Shown here: piece by piece, positions 46,802-56,315 of the stretch
Position numbering within the stretch: position 1 is the first letter of the stretch
How the letters are laid out: each line of letters opens with the position of its first letter
Source: Gemmatimonadota bacterium
GTDB taxonomy: Bacteria > Gemmatimonadota > Gemmatimonadetes > Longimicrobiales > Gaopeijiaceae
Reading direction: 5' to 3'
Length of the DNA: 64,000 nt
NCBI GenBank assembly: GCA_041390105.1
Contig: JAWKQO010000002.1
Location: 434,001 to 498,000, forward strand
Made by a program: the position numbers and the translations under genes
The notes under the pieces: generated by a model
The model's database searches: none
What the model was told of the DNA's origin: nothing
Seen by the model: the letters and a program-made list of their open reading frames with translations, nothing else

Positions 46802-48082
46802 ATGGAGCACAGGACGGGTGGGGGGTCGCTCACGCGACGGCAGCTTCTGGCGGGCGCGGGTAGCCTGGCTGCTACGGCCTGGGTGCCGGGGCTGGTGCGC
46901 CCCGTCCACGGCACGGCCGCCGGAGCACCCGCAACGCAGCAGGCGTTTCCGCGCAAGGCGGACTTCGTCATCCCGGAGGGCGTGACGTACATCAACGGCG
47001 CCTACATGCATCCGATGCCGACCGTGGCGCGTGACGCGGTGGGGGAGTATCTGGAGCGCAGGGCCGGCTTCACCACCCAGACCAGCGCCAGCCCCGACAT
47101 CAGCGGCGACGTGAAGGCGGAATTCGCCGCGTTGATCAACGCGGCTCCGCACGAGATCGCCTTCGTCCCCAACACGTCGACGGGCGAGGTGTTGGTGGTG
47201 CACGGCCTCGGCATTCCCGGTTCGGGCGGAAACGTGGTCACGGACGCACTCCATTTCGAGGGCGCCATCGTGCATCTGCAGGCGTTGGAGCGGAGCGCCG
47301 GCCTGGATCTCCGGATCGTCATGCCGTACGAGGGAGCCATTCGGCTGGAGGACCTGGAGCGAGCCATCGATCGCGACACACGGTTGGTCGAGCTTTCGCT
47401 GGTCACCATGTACAACGGCTTTCAGCACGACCTCGAGGCCGTCTGCGAGCTGGCCCACGCGCACGGCGCCTACGTGTATGCGGACATCATCCAGGCAGCG
47501 GGAGCCGTGCCGATCGACGTGCGCGCCAGCGGCGTGGACTTCGCGGCCTGTTCTGGGTTCAAGTGGTTGATGGGCGACCTGGGGCTGGGGTTTCTCTACG
47601 TGCGTGAGGACCTGATCGGTCGGGTGCTCGAACGGACGCAGACGGGCTACCATTCCGTGAGCCGCTACGGCACGCACTTCCTGCCGTTCGACCCACCCGG
47701 GTCCGCTCCCTTCACCTGGGACTTCGGGACGTCGGCCAGCGCGCACTTCGAGGTGGGTAGCGTGGCCGGGGCGGCGCGGGCAGCACTTGGTGCGTCGATC
47801 CCCTACCTCCGCCACCTCGACCCGGCCCGCATCGAGGCCCACCGCCAGCCGCTCCTCGGGCGGCTTCGCGAGGAGATGCCCCGCCTCGGCTTCGAGTGCG
47901 TCACGCCCGAGGGCACGACCTCACCCATCATCACGTTCGCGATGGCGGATGGGACCGGCGTGGAGGAGCGCCTGAAGCGGGCGGGTGTCGATGTGCGCGT
48001 GGCCGAGCACTACATCCGCTTTTCCCCGTCCGTCTACAACGACATGGCGGACATCGAGCGGGCCCTGGAGGCGCTTTCCTGA
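46802..48082 (+). CDS. Tat-exported class V aminotransferase, isopenicillin N epimerase-like
   Basis: 426 residues. Twin-arginine signal LTRRQLLAGAGSLAATAWVP near residues 10-29. PLP-enzyme core: VTYINGAYMHPMP, NTSTGEVLVVHGLG, DIIQAAGAVPIDV, and the PLP Lys in ACSGFKWLMGDLGLGFLYV, then IRFSPSVYNDMADIER at the end. The closest general family is cysteine desulfurase/isopenicillin N epimerase-like enzymes. Periplasmic export of a PLP enzyme fits Tat, which moves folded cofactor-loaded proteins. Reaction unknown. GGAGG upstream of the ATG. Confidence 0.87.
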   Translation: MEHRTGGGSLTRRQLLAGAGSLAATAWVPGLVRPVHGTAAGAPATQQAFPRKADFVIPEGVTYINGAYMHPMPTVARDAVGEYLERRAGFTTQTSASPDISGDVKAEFAALINAAPHEIAFVPNTSTGEVLVVHGLGIPGSGGNVVTDALHFEGAIVHLQALERSAGLDLRIVMPYEGAIRLEDLERAIDRDTRLVELSLVTMYNGFQHDLEAVCELAHAHGAYVYADIIQAAGAVPIDVRASGVDFAACSGFKWLMGDLGLGFLYVREDLIGRVLERTQTGYHSVSRYGTHFLPFDPPGSAPFTWDFGTSASAHFEVGSVAGAARAALGASIPYLRHLDPARIEAHRQPLLGRLREEMPRLGFECVTPEGTTSPIITFAMADGTGVEERLKRAGVDVRVAEHYIRFSPSVYNDMADIERALEALS

Positions 48083-48230
48083 GACGGGCCCAGTCCCATG
48101 ATACGCACCAGGTCCCGAGATCCAGTCGGTGCGGATGGGGCCGGGGTGGGAGCTACCGCCGGTCGGCCCGGTAAGGTCGGTGCCCTTCGCGCGCATCTGA
48201 CAGAATCGGCATCGCGAACAAGGAGGAAGC

Positions 48231-49358
48231 GTGACGCGATGGTTGACGGTCTGGGTGGTTGGGGTTGGACTGGGCAGTCCTCTGACGGCCTGCTCCCCGG
48301 TGGATTCCCTCGCGGACGGGGCGCCGCTGCCCTTGTCTGAAACGTCTCCTCGGCTGCAAGCCGCCATCGACACCTGGGCAGCCACCGCCGGCCACCGAGG
48401 GGTCAGCGCGGCGGTGATCCTGGCCAGTGGCGAGGAATGGGTGGGGGCCGCCGGCACCGAGGCCGCCGGCGCCGAGCTTGGACCCGAGCATCTGATCTGG
48501 ATCGCCAGCATCACCAAGACGATGACGGGCGCGGTCATCCTACAGCTGGCAGAGGAGGGCGTGCTCGACCTCGAGGACCCGGTTTCTCGCTGGCTGCCGA
48601 CCCTCCCCAACGTCGACCCGGACATCACCCTGCGGCAGCTGCTCAACCACACCAATGGCCTCGCCAACTACACCGCCAGCGCAGCCCTGGGCGCTGCCAT
48701 CGACGCCGATCCGCTTCACAGGTTCACTCCACTGGAGCTCCTCGCCTACGTCGGGCCACCCAGCTTCGTTCGCGGGCAGCGCACGCAGTACACCAACACG
48801 TCGTTCCTCCTGCTGGGAATGGTCGCGGAAGCAGCCACCGGCGAAGCGATCACCGATCTCTACGCGGAGCGTCTCTGGGCGCCCCTGGGCCTGACGGAGG
48901 TCTTCCTGCCTGGCGCCCAGGCGGCTCCGGCCCCGGTGGCCGTGGCGTGGGCCGGGCAGAGCGCGGAGAACGCGGTCGCGCCCCTGGACTGGATGTCACT
49001 GGTGACGATCGGGCAGAGCGCCTTCGGTCTGTTCTCCAACGCGCGCACCGTGGCTCGCTGGGGCAGGGCACTCTTCACGGGATCCGTGCTGCAGCCGACC
49101 ACGCGGGCCCGCATGCTCGAGCTGGTTCCGGCCGCAGGCAACATTCCCGGAGAGTCCGGTGCGGGCTTGGGAATCCGGGCCTACGGATACCTGGGCCGCA
49201 CGCAGTACGGGCACAGTGGCGGCGTCTCGCTCGGGAGCAGTCTGCTGCTCTTCGACCCGGAGAGCGGGATCACGGTAGCCGTGCTCATGAATCAGGGTTC
49301 GGGGGCCGCCCACTTCAGTCTGGCCCCGCGGCTCCTGGAGATCGCGGCCGGACGCTGA
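48231..49358 (+). CDS. Class C beta-lactamase-like serine hydrolase (lipoprotein)
   Basis: 375 residues from a GTG with AAGGAGGAA 2 nt upstream. Lipobox LTAC at 18-21. SxxK is S93-I-T-K96; second motif Y-T-N in TQYTNTSFLLLG; third element GHSGG in TQYGHSGGVSLG, matching the HxG type of DD-peptidase/esterase relatives. One of four such hydrolases in the window. Substrate unknown. Confidence 0.85.
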   Translation: MTRWLTVWVVGVGLGSPLTACSPVDSLADGAPLPLSETSPRLQAAIDTWAATAGHRGVSAAVILASGEEWVGAAGTEAAGAELGPEHLIWIASITKTMTGAVILQLAEEGVLDLEDPVSRWLPTLPNVDPDITLRQLLNHTNGLANYTASAALGAAIDADPLHRFTPLELLAYVGPPSFVRGQRTQYTNTSFLLLGMVAEAATGEAITDLYAERLWAPLGLTEVFLPGAQAAPAPVAVAWAGQSAENAVAPLDWMSLVTIGQSAFGLFSNARTVARWGRALFTGSVLQPTTRARMLELVPAAGNIPGESGAGLGIRAYGYLGRTQYGHSGGVSLGSSLLLFDPESGITVAVLMNQGSGAAHFSLAPRLLEIAAGR

Positions 49359-49453
49359 GGCTACCCCTGCGCGCGCGGCTTGCCGCTCACGGCCCGGCGG
49401 GGCATGCTGTCCCCGCCACGCGTGTCGCATCCCTCCGAACACCAGGCCCGGCT

Positions 49454-51454
49454 ATGACTGGCCCCTCCAATGCCGTTGCCCGCGCGCTGCGCGTCTCGGC
49501 CCTCACGCTGGGTCTGGCAGCTGCGACGGGCGCGGCGGCAACCGGCCAGAGCTCCACCGCAGCACGTCCCAACGTGATCCTGATGTTTCCCGACAACCTC
49601 GGCTGGGGCGAGGTGGGTTCGTACGGTGGCGCCCGGGGCGTGGCGACGCCCAACATCGATCAGATCGCGGCCGAGGGCATGCGACTGACCAACTTCAACG
49701 TCGAGTACTCGTGCGTGGTCTCGCGCATCGCCCTCCTGACGGGCCGGTACGCTCCACGGACGGGTGAAGGATACCGAGGGGGGATGACCCTCTGGGAGGT
49801 GACACTCCCCGAGGCGCTCAAGTCGGTCGGGTACGCGACCGGGTTGTTCGGGAAATACCACGTCGGCGGCGACGACTGGCAGGGGCGCCGCGAGCCGCAG
49901 CAGCAGGGGTTCGACGTGTGGTGGGGCATTCCGGGAACCAGTCATACCGCCCAGTTCACCACGATGCCCGGCTTCGACTCCACGCGGACGGAGATCCCCT
50001 ACCTCTGGGAGGGCCGGGTGGGTGAGCCCTCACGACGGGTGAAGCCCTACGATCTCGTGACCCGGCCTACGGCCGATCGCGAAGCCGCGGAGCGGGCCAT
50101 CGACTTCATGGAGCAGAACGTCGAGGCGCAGACCCCGTTCTTCGTCTTCTACCCCATGACGCAGATCCACTTTCCGGCCCTGCCTCACCCCGACTTCGCA
50201 GGTAGCACCGGTGCGGGTGACATCGGCGACGCGATGGCGGACGTGGACTACAACGTCGGCCTGATCCTGGACGCTGTCGAACGCCTCGCCATCGCGGACA
50301 ACACGCTGATCTTGTGGTGCACGGACAATGGCGCCGAGATGCGGCGACCGTGGCGCGGCGCGGCGGGGCCCTGGCGAGGCTTCTACAACTCGGCAATGGA
50401 GGGCGGCGTGCGTACGCCCTGCGTCATCCGCTGGCCCGGGCGCATTCCCGCGGGTCAGGTCTCCAACGAGCTGGTCCACGAGGTGGACCTGTTTCCGACC
50501 ATCGCAGCCGCCGTGGGCGCGCCGGAGATCGTTCCCGACGACAGAGAGATCGACGGCGTCAACCAATTGCCGTTCCTGGAAGGGAAGCAGGCGCGATCCG
50601 GCAGGGAGAGCGTGTTGTTCCTGGCGCGGGAAGGCCACGCGATGGCGGTGAAGTGGCACGACTGGAAGCTCTGGTACCTGTTTCGTACCGAGTTGGAGCC
50701 GGATTCCGACAACCTGGTGCGCCTGTTCGATCTGCGCGTGGACCCCCGGGAAGAGATCGACGTCAAGGACTTCTATCCCGGCGTGATCAGCGTGATGGAT
50801 GGGATTCTCGCGGACTACGAGGCCTCGCTGCGACAGCATCCACGCGTTCCCGGCGGCATCGACGACCCCTACGAGCCGCCTTCCCCCGGTTCGGTGCCGC
50901 CGGCTCCGACGTTCCGGCGCACAGATCGCGGGGGCGTGGGACCGCGCTCGCCGGCGCTGCCCCATCCCGATTTCACGGGTGCCTGGTCAACCGCCGCGGT
51001 CAGCTCGGCGCCTCCCACGGGCGGAGGTCCCCCTGGAGTGGTTCCGTCTCTCGGCAGCGGTTGGGGTGACCGGATCGCCATCGACCAGCGTGAGGGCATC
51101 CTGACGGTCGAGCGAGTGGTATTCACGCCGCGGGAGATCCAGCCCCTGGTCCGGTATCGCTTTGCGCTCGACGGCTCTGTGAGCGAGCACGACATCGGCA
51201 TGGGACGGAGTGGGCCGCCGACCCGGTCGACCGCCGCATGGGACGGGGACCGACTGGTCATCAGCACGGACCACCCCTTCCAGGACCCGACCACCGGTCG
51301 GTGGCGCGCCAGTCGGACGACGCAGACCCTCTGGCTGCAACCGGGTGCGGATATGCCATTCGAGGCGTCGTTGGTGGTGGAAACCACACGTGGCAATGAG
51401 CTGGGAGGCGTCCCCTCCACCAATCGCACGGTCTACGTGCGGGGATACCGCTGA
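49454..51454 (+). CDS. Exported sulfatase-family enzyme with atypical active-site motif and C-terminal extension
   Basis: 666 residues with signal peptide (LRVSALTLGLAAATGAAATG). Sulfatase/alkaline phosphatase fold: NVILMFPDNLGWGEVGSYGG (metal Asp47, with Asn48), RLTNFNVEY, the fGly region SCVVSRIALLTGRY, GLFGKYHVGG, LILWCTDNGAE and MEGGVRTPCVIRWPG. The formylglycine motif normally reads C/S-x-P/A-x-R; here Cys87-Val-Val-Ser-Arg91 lacks the Pro. Whether Cys87 is still oxidised is unknown. The last 175 residues, after PSPGSVPPAPTFRR, form a separate beta-rich domain (PHPDFTGAW onwards). Phosphodiesterase activity is an alternative. Confidence 0.85.
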   Translation: MTGPSNAVARALRVSALTLGLAAATGAAATGQSSTAARPNVILMFPDNLGWGEVGSYGGARGVATPNIDQIAAEGMRLTNFNVEYSCVVSRIALLTGRYAPRTGEGYRGGMTLWEVTLPEALKSVGYATGLFGKYHVGGDDWQGRREPQQQGFDVWWGIPGTSHTAQFTTMPGFDSTRTEIPYLWEGRVGEPSRRVKPYDLVTRPTADREAAERAIDFMEQNVEAQTPFFVFYPMTQIHFPALPHPDFAGSTGAGDIGDAMADVDYNVGLILDAVERLAIADNTLILWCTDNGAEMRRPWRGAAGPWRGFYNSAMEGGVRTPCVIRWPGRIPAGQVSNELVHEVDLFPTIAAAVGAPEIVPDDREIDGVNQLPFLEGKQARSGRESVLFLAREGHAMAVKWHDWKLWYLFRTELEPDSDNLVRLFDLRVDPREEIDVKDFYPGVISVMDGILADYEASLRQHPRVPGGIDDPYEPPSPGSVPPAPTFRRTDRGGVGPRSPALPHPDFTGAWSTAAVSSAPPTGGGPPGVVPSLGSGWGDRIAIDQREGILTVERVVFTPREIQPLVRYRFALDGSVSEHDIGMGRSGPPTRSTAAWDGDRLVISTDHPFQDPTTGRWRASRTTQTLWLQPGADMPFEASLVVETTRGNELGGVPSTNRTVYVRGYR

Positions 51455-51549
51455 TCCGGACCCACGGTGCGGCGTCGATCCTGAACGCGCCGGGGCAGAG
51501 TCGTTCCCGGTGCGGTGGGCCAGGTGGGCTTGGCCACACTCTGCTCCGA

Positions 51550-53796
51550 GTGGCCAACCTGGGCATCGTTGTCGGTTCCGTTGCCTGCCGAGGGGAGGCG
51601 CCGCCGCCGCAGCAGCCCGTCTATGTGGGAGGAGTCGCCTGTGCCTCCTGTCACGAAGCGGAGGCGGCCGCATGGACCGGCTCTCATCACGACCTGGCCA
51701 TGCAGGAGGCCACGCCCGAGACCGTGCTCGGGGATTTCGCTGAACGAGCGTTCGTGCACGGTCGGGACACTACCGTCTTCTCGCGTCGCGACGACCGCTT
51801 CTTCGTTCGTACCACCGGTGCGGACGGAGGGATGCACGAGTATCCCGTGGCCTACACGTTCGGGGTCACGCCGCTGCAACAGTACCTGATTCCGTTCGCG
51901 GACGGCCGCTATCAGACGCTGAGCGTAGCCTGGGACTCACGGCCGCTGGAGGAAGGAGGCGGCCACTGGTTCGAGCTCTATCCTGATGAAGACGCTGGCC
52001 CCGCGGGCCCGCTCCACTGGACGAGGCCGAGCCAGACCTGGAACGCTGCGTGCGCTGCCTGCCATTCCACCTTCCTGGAGCCGGGCTTCGATGCAGAGAC
52101 CTCTACGTTCCGCACCACCTGGGTGGATCTGGACGTGTCGTGCGAGGCCTGTCACGGACCGGGCTCCGCTCACGTGGCCGCGGCGAAGTCCACCTCCACT
52201 GCGCCGCCCGAGAACTGGGCACTGACGGCCGCACTGGAGCCGTTTCCGGCACGGTGGTCGCGCGCTGCAGGCGCGGCGACCGCGCAGCGCGTTCGGCCTC
52301 TCCCGTCCCGCGCCGAGCTCGATGCGTGCGCGCCCTGTCATTCGCGTCGGGCACCGTTGCGAGCGCAGGCGCGTGCCGAGGATCACTTCCTGGACGACTA
52401 CGAACCCAGTCTGCTGCACGAAGGGCTCTACCACCCCGACGGGCAGATCCGCGACGAGGTGTACGTGTACGGATCGTTCGTCCAGAGTCGCATGTACGCG
52501 GCGGGAGTCACCTGCTCGGACTGCCACGACCCACACACCCTCGCCGTGCGAGCGCCCGGCAATGCCCTGTGTACGCGTTGCCACGACCCGGGGCGCTTCG
52601 ATACCGACGCGCACCACCTGCACCAGCCAGGGTCGGTGGGCAGTCTGTGCGTCGACTGTCACATGCCGTCCACCACCTATATGCAGGTGGATCCGCGCCG
52701 GGACCATGGGCTACGCGTGCCGCGCCCGGACGTGGCCACCGCCTTGGGAACGCCCGATGCCTGCACAGGTTGTCACGTCGACCGCGGACCGGTATGGGCG
52801 GCCCAGGTGCTGGAGGAGCACTACGGAGCCAAGAACCCCCGCGAGCACTTCGCGACGGCGCTGCAGGCAGGTCGTATGCAGGATCCGGTCGGCGTCCCGT
52901 TGCTGACGGTGCTGGTGTCCGATACCGCCCGACCCGCGATCGTGCGTGCCACCGCCGCGTCGCTGCTGGGTGGCTACCGGCGCGCTCGAGTTCCCGACGC
53001 CATCCTTGCAGCCCTCGCGGACTCCGAGCCCTTGCTGCGCATCGGAGCTCTGTACGCACTGGAGGGCCGCTCCACGTCTGAGCTCGCTCCGCTGGTCAGT
53101 CCCCTGCTGGATGACTCGGTCCGGGCCGTCCGCGTGCGCGCGGCGCGACTGGTGGCCCCGTTGCTGGCATCGCCCGCTTCGCCGGAACAAGCGGCGAGGT
53201 TCGCGACCGTAGAGGCCGAGGTGGACGGGATCCTGCATGCGAATGCAGGCCGCTCGTCGGCGTGGGTGGGTCGGGCGGAGTGGGATATGGCCCGCGGGCG
53301 GCCCGTCGCGGCCGAAGCCGACCTGCGGCGTGCCCTCGCCCTCGACTCGCTGAACCTCCCGGCTTGGCTCAATCTGGCCGATCTGCAGCGAGCGCTGGGC
53401 CAGGACGATCGCGCTTCGGCTACGCTGGCCCAAGCCCAGGCCCTGCACGGCTCCGCTCCTGCGCTCCAGCATGCGCTCGGCCTCCTGCGCGTGCGCGAGG
53501 GAAGGCTGGCCGCAGCCCTACCGCTCCTGGAGCAAGCTGCCGGAGCAGGTCGCGAGAACGCGCGCTTCGGCTACGTCTACGCGGTCGCGGTCGCCGCCGC
53601 GGGCGACACGCTGCAAGCCGTGCGCGTCCTCGAGGACGTGCTGAGCGACCATCCCTACGACGCGGATGTGTTGAGCGCCCTGGTCGGCTATGCGGAGAAG
53701 CTGGGAGAGTCGGCCCGAGCCCGCGTCTATGCGGAGCGCTTGGCGGCGGTTGCACCTGAGGCTCCAGGGACCCGCGCGTTGCCGTCGGCTCGCTGA
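51550..53796 (+). CDS. Octaheme c-type cytochrome fused to HEAT/TPR repeats
   Basis: About 748 residues from GTG 51550 (start uncertain; the frame stays open upstream to 51451). Lipobox-like GSVAC at the N terminus. Eight CxxCH motifs lie in the first half: CASCH, CAACH, CEACH, CAPCH, CSDCH, CTRCH, CVDCH and CTGCH. The second half (about 420 onwards) has HEAT-like repeats (IVRATAASLLGGYRRARVPD, IGALYALEGRSTSELAPLVS) and then TPR units (AEADLRRALALDSLNLPAWL, GENARF-region). Such proteins are predicted periplasmic electron-transfer components, possibly with a reductase function. No cytochrome maturation genes are nearby. Confidence 0.82.
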   Translation: MANLGIVVGSVACRGEAPPPQQPVYVGGVACASCHEAEAAAWTGSHHDLAMQEATPETVLGDFAERAFVHGRDTTVFSRRDDRFFVRTTGADGGMHEYPVAYTFGVTPLQQYLIPFADGRYQTLSVAWDSRPLEEGGGHWFELYPDEDAGPAGPLHWTRPSQTWNAACAACHSTFLEPGFDAETSTFRTTWVDLDVSCEACHGPGSAHVAAAKSTSTAPPENWALTAALEPFPARWSRAAGAATAQRVRPLPSRAELDACAPCHSRRAPLRAQARAEDHFLDDYEPSLLHEGLYHPDGQIRDEVYVYGSFVQSRMYAAGVTCSDCHDPHTLAVRAPGNALCTRCHDPGRFDTDAHHLHQPGSVGSLCVDCHMPSTTYMQVDPRRDHGLRVPRPDVATALGTPDACTGCHVDRGPVWAAQVLEEHYGAKNPREHFATALQAGRMQDPVGVPLLTVLVSDTARPAIVRATAASLLGGYRRARVPDAILAALADSEPLLRIGALYALEGRSTSELAPLVSPLLDDSVRAVRVRAARLVAPLLASPASPEQAARFATVEAEVDGILHANAGRSSAWVGRAEWDMARGRPVAAEADLRRALALDSLNLPAWLNLADLQRALGQDDRASATLAQAQALHGSAPALQHALGLLRVREGRLAAALPLLEQAAGAGRENARFGYVYAVAVAAAGDTLQAVRVLEDVLSDHPYDADVLSALVGYAEKLGESARARVYAERLAAVAPEAPGTRALPSAR

Positions 53797-53861
53797 GCGC
53801 TCGCCGCTCGGGGTTCCCTCGGTAGGTCCGACGCCGCGCGCGTCGAGGTCGTCGACCCGCG

Positions 53862-55511
53862 TCACCGGACGCCGAAGGTCCACTCCGCGAGCAGGTTGGT
53901 GCGCGGATCCAGCTCCACCCGCGCTGGGGGAGCGGCGAGCGGCAGCGACAGGGTCCGCCGAGAGCGATCGGAGAGGCGCAACACGTGGATGGTGGGGAGA
54001 TCCGCACCCTGCTCGTACACGCCGATCTCGACCGGCAGGTCGAACAAGTAACCGTCTGTCTGGACCTCCGACAGCTCGACGGTGAGCGTGCCATTCTCGA
54101 AATGCCAACTACCCTCCAGCACGGGGTGACCGCCTTGGCGTAGCCACTGGTCGAAGAAGGACCCCAGATCCTGACCCGAAGCGGACTCCATAGCGTGCTC
54201 GAGGTCGTCCGAGGTCGCACTTCCGTTGAAATGCGCCGCGTAGTAGTCACGGATGCCCTGCCGGAAGGCTTCGTCCCCGATGCGCCGCCGGAGCATGTGC
54301 ATCACCCACGCGCCTTTCTGGTAGGTGTGGCTGGACGTCACCTTGGACATGTCCTGCAGGTTCCGGTGGATGATGGTGTAGTCCGGATTGTCCTGGTGGA
54401 ATCGCCACACCGTCCGGCGCGCATCCTTCAGACCCGCCGCGAAGTCCTCCCATCCGTAGGCATGCTCGCGGAACAACAACGTGAAGTAGGTCGTGATGCC
54501 CTCACTGAGCCACACGTCGTCCCAGGTGGCCTCGGTCACCGCATTGCCGAACCACTGGTGCGCGATCTCGTGGATGATGGCGTTGCGCCTCCAGAACGCG
54601 GCCTCTGCCCCCGTCGAGGACGCTTCGCTGTAGAAGATGGCGGAGGCCGCCTCCATGCCTCCAGCCACGCTCGGCGCTTGCACGTTGGCCAGCTTCTCGT
54701 AGGCGAACGGCCCCACGTAGTCGGAGAAGAACTCCAGCGAGGGTCGGGTGGGCCCATTGAGGTCCGCGAAGCCCGCCTCCCGGTCTTCGGGGAACACCCA
54801 GACCTGGATCTCCTTGCCGTCGAACTCGCCCAGACGCTGTACGGCGAACTCTGCCACACCGAGGCAGTAGAGCCAGGGCGCGGTGGGAACGGACTGCCGC
54901 CAGTGGGTGCGGCGCACCCCCTGGCCCAGGTCCGTCTCTTCGATGCGCAACCCGTTCGAGACCACCTGGAACCGCGCGGGCGCGTCGACGATGAACTCGT
55001 GGGTGGCCTTGTCGCCGATGTGGTCCACGGTGGGAAGCCAGTGGCGGGCGCGATCGGGCCAGTTGTCGCTGAAGAAGGTCAGGTCGCCGTGTCGGTTGGG
55101 CCCGATGCGGAGGCCGTTGGCGGGCGTGCCGCGGTACGTCACCTGAACGGCAAGCCGATCGCGCTCCGCGGTCGCCGCCGGCAACGCGATGGTGAGCACG
55201 TCCTGGTCGTGCGAGTAGCGGGCGGTACGGCCGTCGATCGCAACCCGCTCCACGCGCATGCCTTGGCCGTCCCGGTCGCCGGTGGCCTGCACGAGGTCGA
55301 GGCGCAGCTCGCTCGCGGCCCCACGGGTGCGGTGGACCGTCAGGGTGGCTTCCCCCAGGATCTCCGTGCTCCCTTCCGAAAGGACCAGGTGGAAGGCGTA
55401 GTGCTCGACGTCGATGCCTGGTTGGAGGGGGTGTGGATCGGTGGGTGCGGCCTGCGCAGGGAGCGCGAACGCGCACAGTGCGATCAGGAAACTGTGAACT
55501 CGTCGGCGCAT
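53862..55511 (-). CDS. M1-family metallopeptidase, exported
   Basis: 549 residues with signal peptide (SFLIALCAFALPAQAA). Gluzincin site H314-E-I-A-H318 in IIHEIAHQWFGNAV and third ligand Glu337 in VWLSEGITTYF. The aminopeptidase exopeptidase motif GxMEN is altered to GGMEAAS (284-290), so the classical Asn is missing. Shorter than full aminopeptidase N: N-terminal beta saddle, catalytic domain, then a final beta domain (YLFDLPVEIGVYEQG onwards). Located 93 bp after the membrane protein of the RiPP-type cluster; co-transcription is possible but not shown. Confidence 0.88.
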   Translation of the reverse strand: MRRRVHSFLIALCAFALPAQAAPTDPHPLQPGIDVEHYAFHLVLSEGSTEILGEATLTVHRTRGAASELRLDLVQATGDRDGQGMRVERVAIDGRTARYSHDQDVLTIALPAATAERDRLAVQVTYRGTPANGLRIGPNRHGDLTFFSDNWPDRARHWLPTVDHIGDKATHEFIVDAPARFQVVSNGLRIEETDLGQGVRRTHWRQSVPTAPWLYCLGVAEFAVQRLGEFDGKEIQVWVFPEDREAGFADLNGPTRPSLEFFSDYVGPFAYEKLANVQAPSVAGGMEAASAIFYSEASSTGAEAAFWRRNAIIHEIAHQWFGNAVTEATWDDVWLSEGITTYFTLLFREHAYGWEDFAAGLKDARRTVWRFHQDNPDYTIIHRNLQDMSKVTSSHTYQKGAWVMHMLRRRIGDEAFRQGIRDYYAAHFNGSATSDDLEHAMESASGQDLGSFFDQWLRQGGHPVLEGSWHFENGTLTVELSEVQTDGYLFDLPVEIGVYEQGADLPTIHVLRLSDRSRRTLSLPLAAPPARVELDPRTNLLAEWTFGVR

Positions 55512-55604
55512 CGGCAGGAAGGTCGGTTTCGGATCTCGGGCGGCAGGTCCCCATCCGCCTTGGCCCGCCGACGGTACGCCGGCTGCCCAGCGACAGCAAG
55601 CGCG

Positions 55605-56315
55605 CTACCGGTGCCCCGCGACGGGTGGGGGCCCGCCGACGGGCCCGGCGCTCTCGTCACACGGGCGCGGGGACGCCAACTGCCGGCATCCGAACAGCAG
55701 TAGGCTCGCACCCAGGAGCTCGAGACCTTCCTCCGCGGCGACCTCGAGCGAGTAGAGTCGGGCGGCTTCGTGCGTGCGTAGCCAGCCGTAGCTGATGATC
55801 TCCAGCACCACGGCGCCGCCGCAGAAGGAAAGCGCCCCGGCCAGCAGGTAGCCGCCGGCGCGCCTGTGCTCGCGAGCGATCCAGCCCAGGAGGGGCCTTC
55901 CCGCCAGGAGGCCGACGGCGCCGAGCATCCCGTACAGTGGAATCCACATCCCGTGGTCTCCCTGGAAGCGTGGAAGCTCGTCGAAGCGGCGAAGCACGTA
56001 TGTGATGCTTTCATGGATCGACGACGCCTCATCGGCGGACAGAAACACGAATGTCGCGCCGGCCAGCAGGAGCAGGCGCGAAGGGCGGCCCTCGGTGCGG
56101 TTCGCTCGGGTTCCCGCCCACAAGAGACAGACGCCGGCGAGCAGGAGCTGGGTGGACGAGTACCACGTGGGCAGGTTGGCCTCGCGGTCCAAGCCGAACA
56201 GCGCGCTCAACAGCTGAGACGGCTCGTCCCGCGAGAAGACCAGGAGATGGATGAGGACCAGCAGCACATCGCCGGTGATGAGTGCCGCCAAGGCCAGCAT
56301 GGGCCGCTGCGTCAT
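55605..56315 (-). CDS. Polytopic membrane protein of the RiPP-type cluster
   Basis: 236 residues, about six hydrophobic segments. Conserved-looking polar residues sit at membrane edges: Asp95-Glu96 and His101-Glu102 in FLSADEASSIHESI, and Glu195-Glu196 and Glu199 in VAAEEGLELLG. This acidic/His pattern could bind a metal, as in intramembrane hydrolases, but I recognise no named family. ATG overlaps the glycosyltransferase stop by 4 bp, so it is part of the cluster. Possible roles include lipid modification, transport or processing. Confidence 0.65.
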   Translation of the reverse strand: MTQRPMLALAALITGDVLLVLIHLLVFSRDEPSQLLSALFGLDREANLPTWYSSTQLLLAGVCLLWAGTRANRTEGRPSRLLLLAGATFVFLSADEASSIHESITYVLRRFDELPRFQGDHGMWIPLYGMLGAVGLLAGRPLLGWIAREHRRAGGYLLAGALSFCGGAVVLEIISYGWLRTHEAARLYSLEVAAEEGLELLGASLLLFGCRQLASPRPCDESAGPVGGPPPVAGHR

